NCBI RefSeq assembly: GCF_001654495.1
Contig: NZ_CP015849.1
Coordinates: 3,261,501 to 3,325,500, forward strand
Direction: 5' to 3'
DNA length: 64,000 nucleotides
Source: Streptomyces sp. SAT1
Lineage (GTDB): Bacteria; Actinomycetota; Actinomycetes; Streptomycetales; Streptomycetaceae
Under the pieces are notes generated by a model that saw only the letters and a list, made by a program, of their open reading frames with translations, was not told the DNA's origin and did no database searches. A program made the translations under genes and the position numbers. Shown here in pieces: positions 26,795-35,006 of the stretch. Position 1 is the first letter of the stretch; the number at the start of each line of letters is the position of its first letter.

Positions 26795-26812
26795 GCCGAC
26801 CCGGGCGGTCCG

Positions 26813-27529
26813 CTACTTGGCGGGCGGCGGGGTGGTCCTGCGGGCGTTGGCGGCGGTGGTCCGGCGCGCGGCCGGGGCCTTCTTCGCGGGCGCCTTCTTC
26901 GCGGCGGCGGGCTTGGCGGCGGCGGGCTTGGCGGCCGGTTCCGCCACGGCGGCGGGCTTCTCGTCCTTGACCACGACCGGCTCGGGCCGGGTCCGCCGGG
27001 GCTCGGGCTCCACCGCGACGGCCAGCTCCTCGACCTCCTCGGCGATGTCCTCGATGCCCTCGGCGGCCTGGCCGCGCCAGGTGCGGACGGTCTTCTCGCC
27101 GTGCTCGGCGACCTTCTCGTAGGTCTCCCGGGCCCGTACGGCGTACTCGGCGGCGACGCCGACGCCGCGCAGGGCGAGGTCCTGGGCGTTCTCGCCGAGC
27201 CGCTTGAGGTCGGCGTCGAAGTTGGTGCTGAGCTTCTTCAGGTCGGTGTCCAGCGAGTTCAGGAACTCGGTGACCCGGCTCTGGACGGTCGTCTGCGTCT
27301 CCTTGACGCGGGCGCCGGCCTCCTTCGCGCGGGCGGTCGCCCGCTCCTGCACGGCCTTCGGGTCGGTGTTGCGCACGGCGTCGATCCTGGCCGGGGCCTC
27401 GGCGGCCAGCTGCTCCACCAGGGCGGGCACCTTGCGGGCCTGGCGCAGGGCCAGGTCGGCGGTGCCGGCGGCGAAGTAGAGGGGGGTGGGGTCGCTGAGG
27501 GTCTTGCGCAGGTCGTCGGCGATGGCCAT
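26813..27529 (-). CDS. HbhA-like helical protein with Lys/Ala-rich tail
   Basis: 238-aa protein: a long amphipathic helical region (MAIADDLRKTLSDPTPLYFA, KVPALVEQLAAEAPARIDAV, VTEFLNSLDTDLKKL) followed by a low-complexity tail of AAKPAAAKKAPAKK type. This is the layout of mycobacterial heparin-binding haemagglutinin: coiled coil plus cationic tail. In streptomycetes, adhesion is unproven; binding of membrane lipids or polyanions is plausible. ATG 27529 has GGGAGG upstream. It follows the XRE gene in the same order as in mycobacteria. Confidence 0.8.
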   Translation of the reverse strand: MAIADDLRKTLSDPTPLYFAAGTADLALRQARKVPALVEQLAAEAPARIDAVRNTDPKAVQERATARAKEAGARVKETQTTVQSRVTEFLNSLDTDLKKLSTNFDADLKRLGENAQDLALRGVGVAAEYAVRARETYEKVAEHGEKTVRTWRGQAAEGIEDIAEEVEELAVAVEPEPRRTRPEPVVVKDEKPAAVAEPAAKPAAAKPAAAKKAPAKKAPAARRTTAANARRTTPPPAK

Positions 27530-27609
27530 GGTGATGATCCTCCCGGATCGCTTTCGGCTGAGGGTGGTCTGTACCGCGGTCGGCCGCCGGGCCCGTACGG
27601 GCCCCGGGG

Positions 27610-28086
27610 TCAACCGGCCGTCTCCCGCGGTTCACTGTCACTGCCGCCGGACGTACGGTCGCGGCGCTCGGCGGACGCGGGGCGGCCGGACGGTATGGCA
27701 CCGTCGTCGGCGCCGGCGCCGTCGGGGCGGGCGCCCCCGAACCCGTTCTCCTTGCGGAAGGACTCGTAGATCTGGAGCAGTACCTGCTTCTGCCGTTCGT
27801 CGAGCGTGGGGTCCGCCAGGATGACGGCGCGCGTCTCCACCTCGTCGCGGTCGCGCTCGGCATCGAGGATGCCGGCCCGTACGTACAGCGTCTCGGCGGA
27901 GATCCGCAGCGCCTTGGCGACCTGCTGCAACACCTCCGCACTCGGCTTGCGCAGCCCGCGCTCGATCTGGCTCAGATACGGATTGGACACCCCGGCGGCA
28001 TCGGCGAGCTGCCTGAGCGACAACTGCGCGTTGCGCCGCTGCTCGCGCAGGTACTCACCGAGATTGCCGACGTTGAGCGATGCCAT
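27610..28086 (-). CDS. XRE-family regulator upstream of the HbhA-like gene
   Basis: 158-aa regulator with an N-terminal Cro/CI HTH (LGEYLREQRRNAQLSLRQLA, NPYLSQIERGLRKPSAEVL), a middle helix with LADPTLDERQKQVLLQIYES, and a disordered Ser/Gly-rich tail. ATG 28086 gives MASLNVGN; the extension to 28137 would run through the operator-like repeats. It is the first gene of the XRE-HbhA-DUF2516 unit and probably autoregulated through those repeats. Confidence 0.9.
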   Translation of the reverse strand: MASLNVGNLGEYLREQRRNAQLSLRQLADAAGVSNPYLSQIERGLRKPSAEVLQQVAKALRISAETLYVRAGILDAERDRDEVETRAVILADPTLDERQKQVLLQIYESFRKENGFGGARPDGAGADDGAIPSGRPASAERRDRTSGGSDSEPRETAG

Positions 28087-28105
28087 GCCTCCACCATGCA
28101 CCCCC

Positions 28106-28137
28106 CTTGCTAACAATTGCAAGCACAGCGCTTGCAA
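28106..28137. promoter_or_regulatory. Candidate operator: TTGCAAGC inverted repeats
   Basis: TTGCAAGC (28117-28124) and GCTTGCAA (28130-28137) form a perfect inverted repeat with a 5-nt spacer; a third half-site CTTGC lies at 28106-28110, forming a second inverted pair with the middle one. The group is 20 bp ahead of the XRE start, in an A/T-richer patch. Confidence 0.65.
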
Positions 28138-28197
28138 GAGCGTTCCGAGGCGCGCAGGGCAGCACCGGGAGGGGCGGGCGGCCAGGCCGTCCGCGGC

Positions 28198-28845
28198 CTA
28201 CTCGAAGCTCTCCTGGAAGCCCTGTGCGGCGAGGATCGTGTCGATGCGGGTGCGGTGGTCCTTCTCCCAGTCGTCCAGGGACCGGGCGGCCTCCTCGGCG
28301 AGGCGGGCGCGGGCCGCGGTGAGGATCTCGGCGGTGCGGGCGGCGGGGACCGTCACGATGCCCTCCTCGTCGGCGACGACGACGTCACCCGCAGCGACGA
28401 GGACACCGCCGCAGCGCACGGGCTCGTTGAGGGGGCGTACCGCCGACTTGGCGCCGGGGACCGGGACGGTGCCGCGGGCGAAGACCGGGAAGCCCAGCTC
28501 GCGCACCTCGGCGAGGTCGCGGACGAGGCCGTCGGCGACGAAGGCGGCGATGCCCCGCCGCCGCGCCACGGCGCACACGTTGCCGCCGGCGAGGGCGTAC
28601 TCGCGGTCGCCGGACTCCACGACGATCACCGAGCCGGGCGCGGCGCGGTGGATGGCGGCGTGCAGCATGAGGTTGTCCCCGGGCGGGCACCGCACGGTGA
28701 ACGCCGGTCCCGCCACCCGCGGCACCGGCTGCCACAGCGGGTGGATCCCGGGGTCGATGACGTGCTCGCGGCCCAGCAGGTCGGCGAGGGTGGTGGTGGG
28801 GACGTCCCGGAAGTCGGCCGCGGTGGTCGTCTCTGCGTCGGTCAT
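28198..28845 (-). CDS. RraA-like / HMG-aldolase-family protein
   Basis: 215-aa RraA-fold protein: TTTLADLLGREHVIDPGIHP, VAGPAFTVRCPPGDNLMLH, the glycine-rich GSVIVVESGDREYALAG, ADGLVRDLAEVRELGFPVFA. The DGLVRD motif matches the family's Arg/Asp active-site pair used by HMG/CHA aldolases; RraA proper inhibits RNase E. Either activity is possible and cannot be chosen from sequence. It has its own promoter region upstream (gap to 29100 with the divergent fusion gene). Confidence 0.8.
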   Translation of the reverse strand: MTDAETTTAADFRDVPTTTLADLLGREHVIDPGIHPLWQPVPRVAGPAFTVRCPPGDNLMLHAAIHRAAPGSVIVVESGDREYALAGGNVCAVARRRGIAAFVADGLVRDLAEVRELGFPVFARGTVPVPGAKSAVRPLNEPVRCGGVLVAAGDVVVADEEGIVTVPAARTAEILTAARARLAEEAARSLDDWEKDHRTRIDTILAAQGFQESFE

Positions 28846-29099
28846 GCGGGTGACCCTAGTCCGCCGTACTCCCAAGAGGCGTCCGGCCAAAGTACGTTGC
28901 CCGCGCCCGGCCGACCCGCTACGGTCGACGGTATGACTGCCGGGTCGGCCTTGTGCCGTGAGCGAGTCGGGTACCCGGCCTCCGAGTGAGGTCCGGGCGG
29001 GCCCGGAGCCCGCCGTTTTCTCCGTGTCTTCCACACAGCACCGCGAGGCGCGCGCAGCGCGCCGGAAGCCCACGACGGAGAAAGCAGACACCCCACCGT

Positions 29100-29972
29100 A
29101 TGCCCAACGACTTCAACCAGCACGTCATCGACGAGTTCCGCGCCCACCGCGGCCGGCTCACGGGCCCCTTCGAACACGCCCGGCTGCTCCTGCTGACCAC
29201 CACCGGCGCCCGGAGCGGCGCCCCGCACACCACCCCCGTCGGCTACCTCCCGGACGGCGGCGACCGTGTCCTGGTCATCGCCTCGGCGGGCGGTTCGCCC
29301 CGGCACCCGGACTGGTACCGCAACCTCCTCGCCCATCCGCGCGCGACCGTGGAGAGCGGCGCGTTCACCTACGAGGCGCGGGCGGTGGTACTGGCCGGCG
29401 AGGAGCGCGACCGCGCCTTCTCGCGGGCGGTGGAGGCCGATCCCGGCTGGGCCGCCTACCAGGAGAAGACCGAGCGGATCATTCCCGTGGTCGCCCTGTA
29501 CGAGGCCGGGCGCGGCGGACCGCCGCCGGTCAACGCCTCCTCGCCCGGTGCGGCGATCAAGGTGGTGCACGACGCGTTCCGCCGCGAACTCGCGCTGATA
29601 CGCCGGGAGATGACCACCGGCGGCGGCAGCACGCTCGGCGCCCAGTTGCGCGTCAACTGCCTCACCTTCTGCCGGGGCCTGCACCACCATCACACCGGCG
29701 AGGACACGATGCTGTTCCCGTTCCTCGCCGAGCGGCATCCGGAACACGGCCCGGTGCTCGACCGGTTGCGCGCGGAGCACGTGCGGATCGCCGAGCTGGT
29801 GGAGCGGCTGCGGCGGGCGGTCTCGGGCGCCGGGTCCGGTGACGGCGGCGCGGCGGACGCCCGCGCCGAGGTGGTCCGGCTGACCGAGGAGCTGGAAGCC
29901 CATCTCACGTACGAGGAGGAGCAGTTGGTGCCGCTGCTCGACGCCGGAGGCCGTGCGTCCGGTCCGGCCTGA
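29100..29972 (+). CDS. Deazaflavin-nitroreductase / hemerythrin fusion protein
   Basis: 290-aa two-domain protein. Residues ~1-140 match the F420-dependent Ddn-type nitroreductase family (ARLLLLTTTGARSGAPHTTP, HPDWYRNLLAHP, VESGAFTYEARA). Residues ~155-285 form a four-helix hemerythrin-like domain with metal-type His/Glu motifs: LHHHHTGEDTMLFPFLA, LRAEHVRIAELVERL, HLTYEEEQLVPLL. Fusion implies an F420H2-linked redox reaction coupled to a di-iron or oxygen-sensing site; this is inference. ATG 29100 has GGAGAAAG 14 nt upstream, so the start is not certain. Confidence 0.85.
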   Translation: MPNDFNQHVIDEFRAHRGRLTGPFEHARLLLLTTTGARSGAPHTTPVGYLPDGGDRVLVIASAGGSPRHPDWYRNLLAHPRATVESGAFTYEARAVVLAGEERDRAFSRAVEADPGWAAYQEKTERIIPVVALYEAGRGGPPPVNASSPGAAIKVVHDAFRRELALIRREMTTGGGSTLGAQLRVNCLTFCRGLHHHHTGEDTMLFPFLAERHPEHGPVLDRLRAEHVRIAELVERLRRAVSGAGSGDGGAADARAEVVRLTEELEAHLTYEEEQLVPLLDAGGRASGPA

Positions 29973-29974
29973 CC

Positions 29975-32182
29975 TCAGAACGGCAGCGGCCGCGCGTGCA
30001 CCACGTCCAGCCGGGACACCGCCCGGGTCAGCACCACGTACAGCCGGTTCAGGCCCCGGCCCTCGGCCTCGGCGATCGCCGCCGGTTCGACGGCGACGAC
30101 GTGGTCGTACTCCAGTCCCTTGGCGAGGCCGGCCGGCAGCACGGTGACCCTGGCCGGGGGCCGGGGCCCCGAGCCGGAGCCCGGTGATCCGCCGCCATCC
30201 GGTCCGTCCGGTCCGTCCGGTCCGTCCGGTCCGTCCGGTCCGTTCGGTCCGTTCGGTCCGTTCGGTCCGTTCGGTCCGTCCGGTCCGGCGGCGGGGATCC
30301 CGGCCGCGGCGAGCGCGGCCAGCGTCCGGCCGGTCTCTGCGTCCGCGGTGATCACGCCCACCGAGCCCTCCCGGGCCAGCGCGTCGCGTACTGCCGCCAC
30401 GACCGCGGCCGTCAGAGCACCGCCCACCGGTCCGTCGGCGGTCCCGTCGGCGACCACCTCCCGCAGCCGCAGTTCCCCGTCGCCGCGCAGCGAACGGGCG
30501 GGCGGCACGTCCGCGTCGAGCCGGGCCAGCAGCCGGTTGGACAGTTCGACGACGGCGCGCGGCACCCGGAAGCCGGTGATCAGCCGGACCACCGGCGCCT
30601 GCGGCCTGCCCAGGTGCGCGAGCAGTTCGGACCAGGTCCCGGCGGCCCAGGGCGTGGTGCCCTGGGCCAGGTCGCCGAGGACCGTCAGCGAGGCGTAGGG
30701 CGCCCGGCGGGCGATGGCCCGGCACTCCATGGGCGAGAGGTCCTGGGCCTCGTCGACGACGATGTGTCCGTAGCCCTCGGGGTGTTCGATCAGCCCGGCG
30801 ACCTCGTCCAGCAGGACCAGGTCGGCGGCCGACCAGCGGGCGGTCCGGTACGAGCGGGGCGGCCGGGCCCACAGCAGGGCCCGCTGCTCGCCGGCGTCGA
30901 GCAGGCCGTCCGCCGCGCGCGCCAGCACGGCCGGGTCGGCGAGGAGCGCGGCGACGACCTGCTCGGGCCGGACCGCGGGCCACACGGCGTCGACGTAGGC
31001 GCTGAGCGCGTGGGCCCGTTCCGTGCGGCGCACCCAGGAGGCGGGGCGCGGTCCGGAGCGGCGTTCGGCCTGCTCCTGGAGGAGGCGGACGGCGCGGGTG
31101 CGGACCCGTTCGCGGCCGATGGCGTACGGCACCCGCTCGGCGCGCACATCGGTGACGATCCGCGCCAGCGCGCCCGCCGGGACGCGCCAGCGGTAGGAGC
31201 CGTCGGCCACGACGAGGGGGCCGACGCCCTCGGTGCTCACGCGCGCGTACAGCGCCCGGCGCAGCACCCGCGCCATCCGGGCGTCGTGCTTGACGCGGGC
31301 GGCCGGTCCGCCGTCCTCGGCGCGTACCTCCGGGCGGCCGGTGAGCGGGTGGCGGGCGATCTCCTCGGCGACGGTCGACTGCCGTACGCCGCTCTCGCCG
31401 AGGGCGGGCAGCACCTCGGCGATGTAGGAGAGGAAGGTGCGGTTGGGGCCGAGGATGAGCAGGCCCTTGCGCGTCAGGCGCCGCGGGTGGGTGTAGAGCA
31501 GGTAGGCGGCGCGGTGCAGGCCGACGGCGGTCTTGCCGGTGCCGGGGGCGCCCTGGACGCAGACGGTGGTGTCCAGGGCGGCGCGGACGAGGTCGTCCTG
31601 CTCGGGCTGGATGGTGGCGGCGATGTCCCGCATGGGGCCGATGCGGGGGCGTTCGATCTCGCGGGCGACGATGTCGCTGGTACGGGACTTGCCGCGGCCC
31701 AGGTGCTCGTCCTCCAGGCCGGTCAGGTCGGCGGAGTCGCCGCGGCTGCCCGGTGCCCAGCCGAAGCGGCGGCGGACGGCGACGCCCTGCGGGTCGCGGG
31801 CGCTCGCCCGGTAGAAGGCGCGGGAGACGGGGGCGCGCCAGTCGACGACGAGCGGCGGGGCGGTCGGCGCCTCGGTGATCCGCAGCCGGCCCACGTGGTA
31901 GCTCTGGCCGCTGTGGTCGGGGTGGCCGGCGGCGAAGTCGAGGCGGCCGAAGAAGAGGGGGCCTTCGGGGAGTTCGCGCAGGGCCTTGGCGCGGCTGCGC
32001 AGCCGGTACCCGAGGACTTCGGCGTCCGCCCCGGAGGCGGAGACGTCCTCACTGACGACGACCTGTTCCCCGGCGCCCTCGACCATGGCGGCGAGGGCGG
32101 CGCGGCAGGTGTCGTGGTGGGCGCGCTCGGCGGCGAGCGCGGCGGCCGGGACGGGGCCGGGAGCAGGGTCGGGTGGCGTCAT
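29975..32182 (-). CDS. HelD-like superfamily 1 helicase/ATPase
   Basis: 735-aa UvrD/Rep-type ATPase of the HelD family, which removes stalled or inhibited RNA polymerase. Walker A GAPGTGKTAVG (~210), Walker B VVDEAQDLSPME, motif III LGDLAQGTTPW, motif IV-VI equivalents (FRVPRAVVEL, GLEYDHVV, NRLYVVLTRAV) are present. Near the C-terminus a run of GPD/GPN tripeptides is encoded by 9-bp repeats. HelD-like proteins in Streptomyces include the rifamycin-tolerance factor HelR; I cannot tell which type this is. It lies 41 nt after a TetR gene on the same strand. Confidence 0.85.
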   Translation of the reverse strand: MTPPDPAPGPVPAAALAAERAHHDTCRAALAAMVEGAGEQVVVSEDVSASGADAEVLGYRLRSRAKALRELPEGPLFFGRLDFAAGHPDHSGQSYHVGRLRITEAPTAPPLVVDWRAPVSRAFYRASARDPQGVAVRRRFGWAPGSRGDSADLTGLEDEHLGRGKSRTSDIVAREIERPRIGPMRDIAATIQPEQDDLVRAALDTTVCVQGAPGTGKTAVGLHRAAYLLYTHPRRLTRKGLLILGPNRTFLSYIAEVLPALGESGVRQSTVAEEIARHPLTGRPEVRAEDGGPAARVKHDARMARVLRRALYARVSTEGVGPLVVADGSYRWRVPAGALARIVTDVRAERVPYAIGRERVRTRAVRLLQEQAERRSGPRPASWVRRTERAHALSAYVDAVWPAVRPEQVVAALLADPAVLARAADGLLDAGEQRALLWARPPRSYRTARWSAADLVLLDEVAGLIEHPEGYGHIVVDEAQDLSPMECRAIARRAPYASLTVLGDLAQGTTPWAAGTWSELLAHLGRPQAPVVRLITGFRVPRAVVELSNRLLARLDADVPPARSLRGDGELRLREVVADGTADGPVGGALTAAVVAAVRDALAREGSVGVITADAETGRTLAALAAAGIPAAGPDGPNGPNGPNGPNGPDGPDGPDGPDGPDGGGSPGSGSGPRPPARVTVLPAGLAKGLEYDHVVAVEPAAIAEAEGRGLNRLYVVLTRAVSRLDVVHARPLPF
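30197..30286. repeat. 9-bp tandem repeat within the HelD-like gene
   Basis: About ten copies of GGTCCGTCC/GGTCCGTTC in a row, coding Gly-Pro-Asp/Asn tripeptides in a linker of the protein. Copy number is likely to vary between strains. Confidence 0.85.
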
Positions 32183-32223
32183 TCCGCCCACCCTACCCAA
32201 TTAGCGTTACCGAGTTACATTTT

Positions 32224-32886
32224 TTACTCAGTCTCACCACGTGGCGCCGGTTCCCGCGGCACGAGGTCCGGCAGGCAGCCCGCGAGCCGGGCGAACGCCC
32301 GCTCGGCCGCCGCCACCGCCTCGGGCCGTACGTCCTCCAGGGGCTCCCCGGCCGCGATCCGCCGCCAGTTGTCCTGGGCGAGGATCCGCTGCACGGCGAT
32401 GATCTGCCCGGCGGCCAGCCGGGCGTCGAGGCCGCCGCCGAGCGCTTCGGCGAGCGCGGCCTCGGAGCGCTCCAGGTGCGTGTGGGCGCGGGCGACCAGG
32501 GAGGGGGTGCCGTACAGGAGCGCGTGGAAGGCGAGCACCTGGGGGTGGTCGTTGAGGCCGGTCACCGGATCGTCGCGGTCCAGTCCGTCGAGGAAGTGCC
32601 GGCGCAGCGCGTCCACCGGCGCGGCGGGCGCGGCGGCGGCCACTCGCGCGGCCTCGTCCTCGTGGTCGGCGATCCGGTGCAGGACCAGGTCCTCCTTGGC
32701 CGGGAAGTAGCGGAAGAGGGTCGGCTTGGAGATCTCGGCGGCGGCGGCCACCTCCGCCACCGACACCGCGTCGAACCCCTTCTCCAGGAAGAGCCGTACG
32801 GCGGTGTCCGACACCGCCTGGTACCGCTGCCGCCGCTTGCGCTCCCGCAGCCCCGCCCCGCCGCCGGTCCTGTCCGTCTCGCTCAT
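32224..32886 (-). CDS. TetR-family transcription regulator
   Basis: 220-aa regulator with the N-terminal TetR HTH (ERKRRQRYQAVSDTAVRLFL, VSVAEVAAAAEISKPTLFRYF) and an all-helical ligand domain. Its TAA stop (32226-32224) is followed in 41 nt by the HelD-like gene, so the two probably form an operon, and the regulator may govern it. The short gap is unusually A/T-rich and contains direct GTTAC repeats, a possible operator. The ligand is unknown; multidrug or antibiotic sensing is typical of the family. Confidence 0.9.
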   Translation of the reverse strand: MSETDRTGGGAGLRERKRRQRYQAVSDTAVRLFLEKGFDAVSVAEVAAAAEISKPTLFRYFPAKEDLVLHRIADHEDEAARVAAAAPAAPVDALRRHFLDGLDRDDPVTGLNDHPQVLAFHALLYGTPSLVARAHTHLERSEAALAEALGGGLDARLAAGQIIAVQRILAQDNWRRIAAGEPLEDVRPEAVAAAERAFARLAGCLPDLVPREPAPRGETE

Positions 32887-32951
32887 GGGGCGAGCCTACG
32901 CAGCGCCGGCCGGTGTCCCGCGCCGCGGACGGGTCACGGGGCGCGGACGGG

Positions 32952-34073
32952 TCACGGGGCGCGGTGGCCCTGCCGTGCGCCGTGCGGCGCGTGCCGTCCG
33001 TGCGTACGGTGCCAGCGCGCGAGGGCGGCCGCGACGCGGGCGGGCGAGGGCACCGACTCCAGCGCCAGCGGGAGGGCGGCGGCCGCCAGGATCCGGTGCA
33101 GCCGGCCGCCCAGCGCGGCGAGCCCGCGCCGGTCGGGCTCCGCTCCGGAGCCGAGCGACAGCGCCGTACGGATCACGTCGGTGAAGACCGACTGGGCCCG
33201 CTTGAAGTCCACGAGCAGACCGAGGTCGTGCTCCCAGCCGCGGGAGCTGCCGGGGCGTACGGCCTCGGCGGTGCGGCACCACGCCTGCGTCATCCGGCGC
33301 GCCTGCCAGCGCGGGTAGCGCATCAGGTACAGATGGGTGGCGAGGTCGTACAGCGGGTCGCCCAGCATGGCCAGTTCCCAGTCGATGGTCCACAGCCGGC
33401 GCTCCGCGTCGACGATGAAGTTCTCCCGGTGCAGATCGGCGTGGAGCAGGCAGAACGGGCGCTCGCGCAGCCCCTTGAGGTGCTTGCGCAGCCGCTTGAA
33501 CACCTCCGCGTCGATCCGCAGATCGGTGAAGAGGCCGCCGAACTCCGCGAGGTTGCGGGCGTAGACCCGCTCCTCGGCGAACAGGACCAGCCGCTCCAGG
33601 AAGGCGGCGGTGTCCCCGTCGGCCGGGCGGTCCTCGGCCGCGCAGCGGCGCTCCACGGCGAGCATGCCCGGGGTCACCGCGATCAGTTCGCCGAACAGGG
33701 CGGCGGTCTGCCGGAACAGATCGCCCGGTACGGCGTTGCCGGACGGGCACAGCGCGCCGAGCGTGCGGCCCTCGATGAACCGCTGGAGCCGGGTGCCGCC
33801 GACCTCGACCAGCTCCGGGATCCGGCCGATCCGCCCCCGCAGGGCGGACAGCAGCTGCTCCTCGGAGGCGAAGCAGCGGCGGTCGAACCAGAGCAGGTCG
33901 CCGCGCGGCTCCCGGCACTTCCACCGGCCGGGGCGCAGCGCGCCCGCCTCGCCCGCCAGCGGGAACACATAGGTCTCGTGGTGGTAGCCCCGCAGCGGTC
34001 CCTCGACCCTGCTCTCGTCACCACTCGCCTCGACCGCGTGCAGCCGGGCGCTGGAAGCCAGTTCGAGCGGCAT
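32952..34073 (-). CDS. APH-like phosphotransferase
   Basis: 373-aa kinase-fold protein related to aminoglycoside phosphotransferases and choline kinases: catalytic loop CLLHADLHRENFIVD (Brenner HxDxxxxN), the metal-binding IDWELAMLGDPLYDLATHLY and a C-terminal helical lobe. Substrate unknown; bacterial homologues phosphorylate sugars, choline or antibiotics. ATG 34073 gives MPLELASSAR; the upstream frame to 34184 is not convincing. Tail ends in an Arg/His-rich stretch. It is the first gene after a 213-bp gap that shows no other gene. Confidence 0.85.
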   Translation of the reverse strand: MPLELASSARLHAVEASGDESRVEGPLRGYHHETYVFPLAGEAGALRPGRWKCREPRGDLLWFDRRCFASEEQLLSALRGRIGRIPELVEVGGTRLQRFIEGRTLGALCPSGNAVPGDLFRQTAALFGELIAVTPGMLAVERRCAAEDRPADGDTAAFLERLVLFAEERVYARNLAEFGGLFTDLRIDAEVFKRLRKHLKGLRERPFCLLHADLHRENFIVDAERRLWTIDWELAMLGDPLYDLATHLYLMRYPRWQARRMTQAWCRTAEAVRPGSSRGWEHDLGLLVDFKRAQSVFTDVIRTALSLGSGAEPDRRGLAALGGRLHRILAAAALPLALESVPSPARVAAALARWHRTHGRHAPHGARQGHRAP

Positions 34074-34286
34074 CGCCCGTTCTCTCTCGCCGTGAACCCT
34101 CTGCGTGGACCCTCTGAGGAACGAGCCCTGCCGAAGGGGCGAACCCCTCCGAAGGGTGCAGAAGTGGGAACACGCTACCCCCACCCGGCACGCGGCGCGC
34201 AGCGAACCTCTCGCGTCTCACTCGTGTCCCGTCCTCCGGGCCCCGACGCGCCCCCCGTACGCCCCCGTCGCGCGCCCCGCCCGAGG

Positions 34287-35006
34287 TCACGCGGGGCGCA
34301 GCGCCGCCAGCAGGGTGTCCAAGGAGTGGACGATCATCCGCGCGCCCGCCGCCGCGAGGATCTTGCTCTTGCCCGGGTTGCGGGCGTAGCCGAGGAAGGG
34401 GACGCCCGCCCGCTCGGCGGCCCGGAGGTCGGTGGGGGTGTCGCCGATCATCAGGGCGGAGGCGGGGGCCGCGCCCATGGCGTTCAGCGCGCGCTGGAGG
34501 CAGTGCGGGTGGGGCTTGAGGTGGTGCAGCTCGGCGGTGCGGCCGTACAGGTGCGGAGCGAAGCAGGGCAGCAGTCCGCGGCCCTGGAGGTAGGCGCGCA
34601 CCACGGCCGGGGAGTTGTTGCTGGTGACGGCGAGCCGGGCGCCGACGGCGGTCCAGGTGCGGATCAGCGGATCGGCGTACGGGGTCGGCATGGCGCTGGC
34701 GGCGGCCTTCAGCTCCTCCTGGGTGAGGCGCTCCTCCAGCTCCGTCACCAGGTCGCTGCGCGGGCGGCGGCGGTCCACCGCGCGCAGCAGGGCGTGCGGG
34801 TCCAGCGGTTCGCGTTCGGCCTCGCTCAGCAGTCCGTGCAGGCCCTGCTCGCCGAGCCAGTCCAGCAGGCCGTGCGCCACCCGCTCCGCCGAGTGCCCCG
34901 CGAAGAGCCGGCAGACCGGGCCGTCGAAGTCCCAGAGGACCACCTGCGCCCGGGAGACCAGTTCCCGCAGCGCCCTGCTCTCCGTCTGCGTCGTGTCAGA
35001 AGTCAC
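34287..35006 (-). CDS. devB: HAD-superfamily hydrolase downstream of devA
   Basis: 239-aa HAD phosphatase-like protein: motif I VVLWDFDGPVC, motif II LAVTSNNSPAVV, motif III KPHPHCLQRAL, motif IV MIGDTPTDLRAAE. All catalytic positions (two Asp of motif I, the motif IV Asp) are present. GTG 35006 overlaps the devA stop by one nucleotide. In S. coelicolor the gene downstream of devA, devB, encodes such a hydrolase and is co-transcribed with it; the name is taken from that context. Confidence 0.85.
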   Translation of the reverse strand: MTSDTTQTESRALRELVSRAQVVLWDFDGPVCRLFAGHSAERVAHGLLDWLGEQGLHGLLSEAEREPLDPHALLRAVDRRRPRSDLVTELEERLTQEELKAAASAMPTPYADPLIRTWTAVGARLAVTSNNSPAVVRAYLQGRGLLPCFAPHLYGRTAELHHLKPHPHCLQRALNAMGAAPASALMIGDTPTDLRAAERAGVPFLGYARNPGKSKILAAAGARMIVHSLDTLLAALRPA

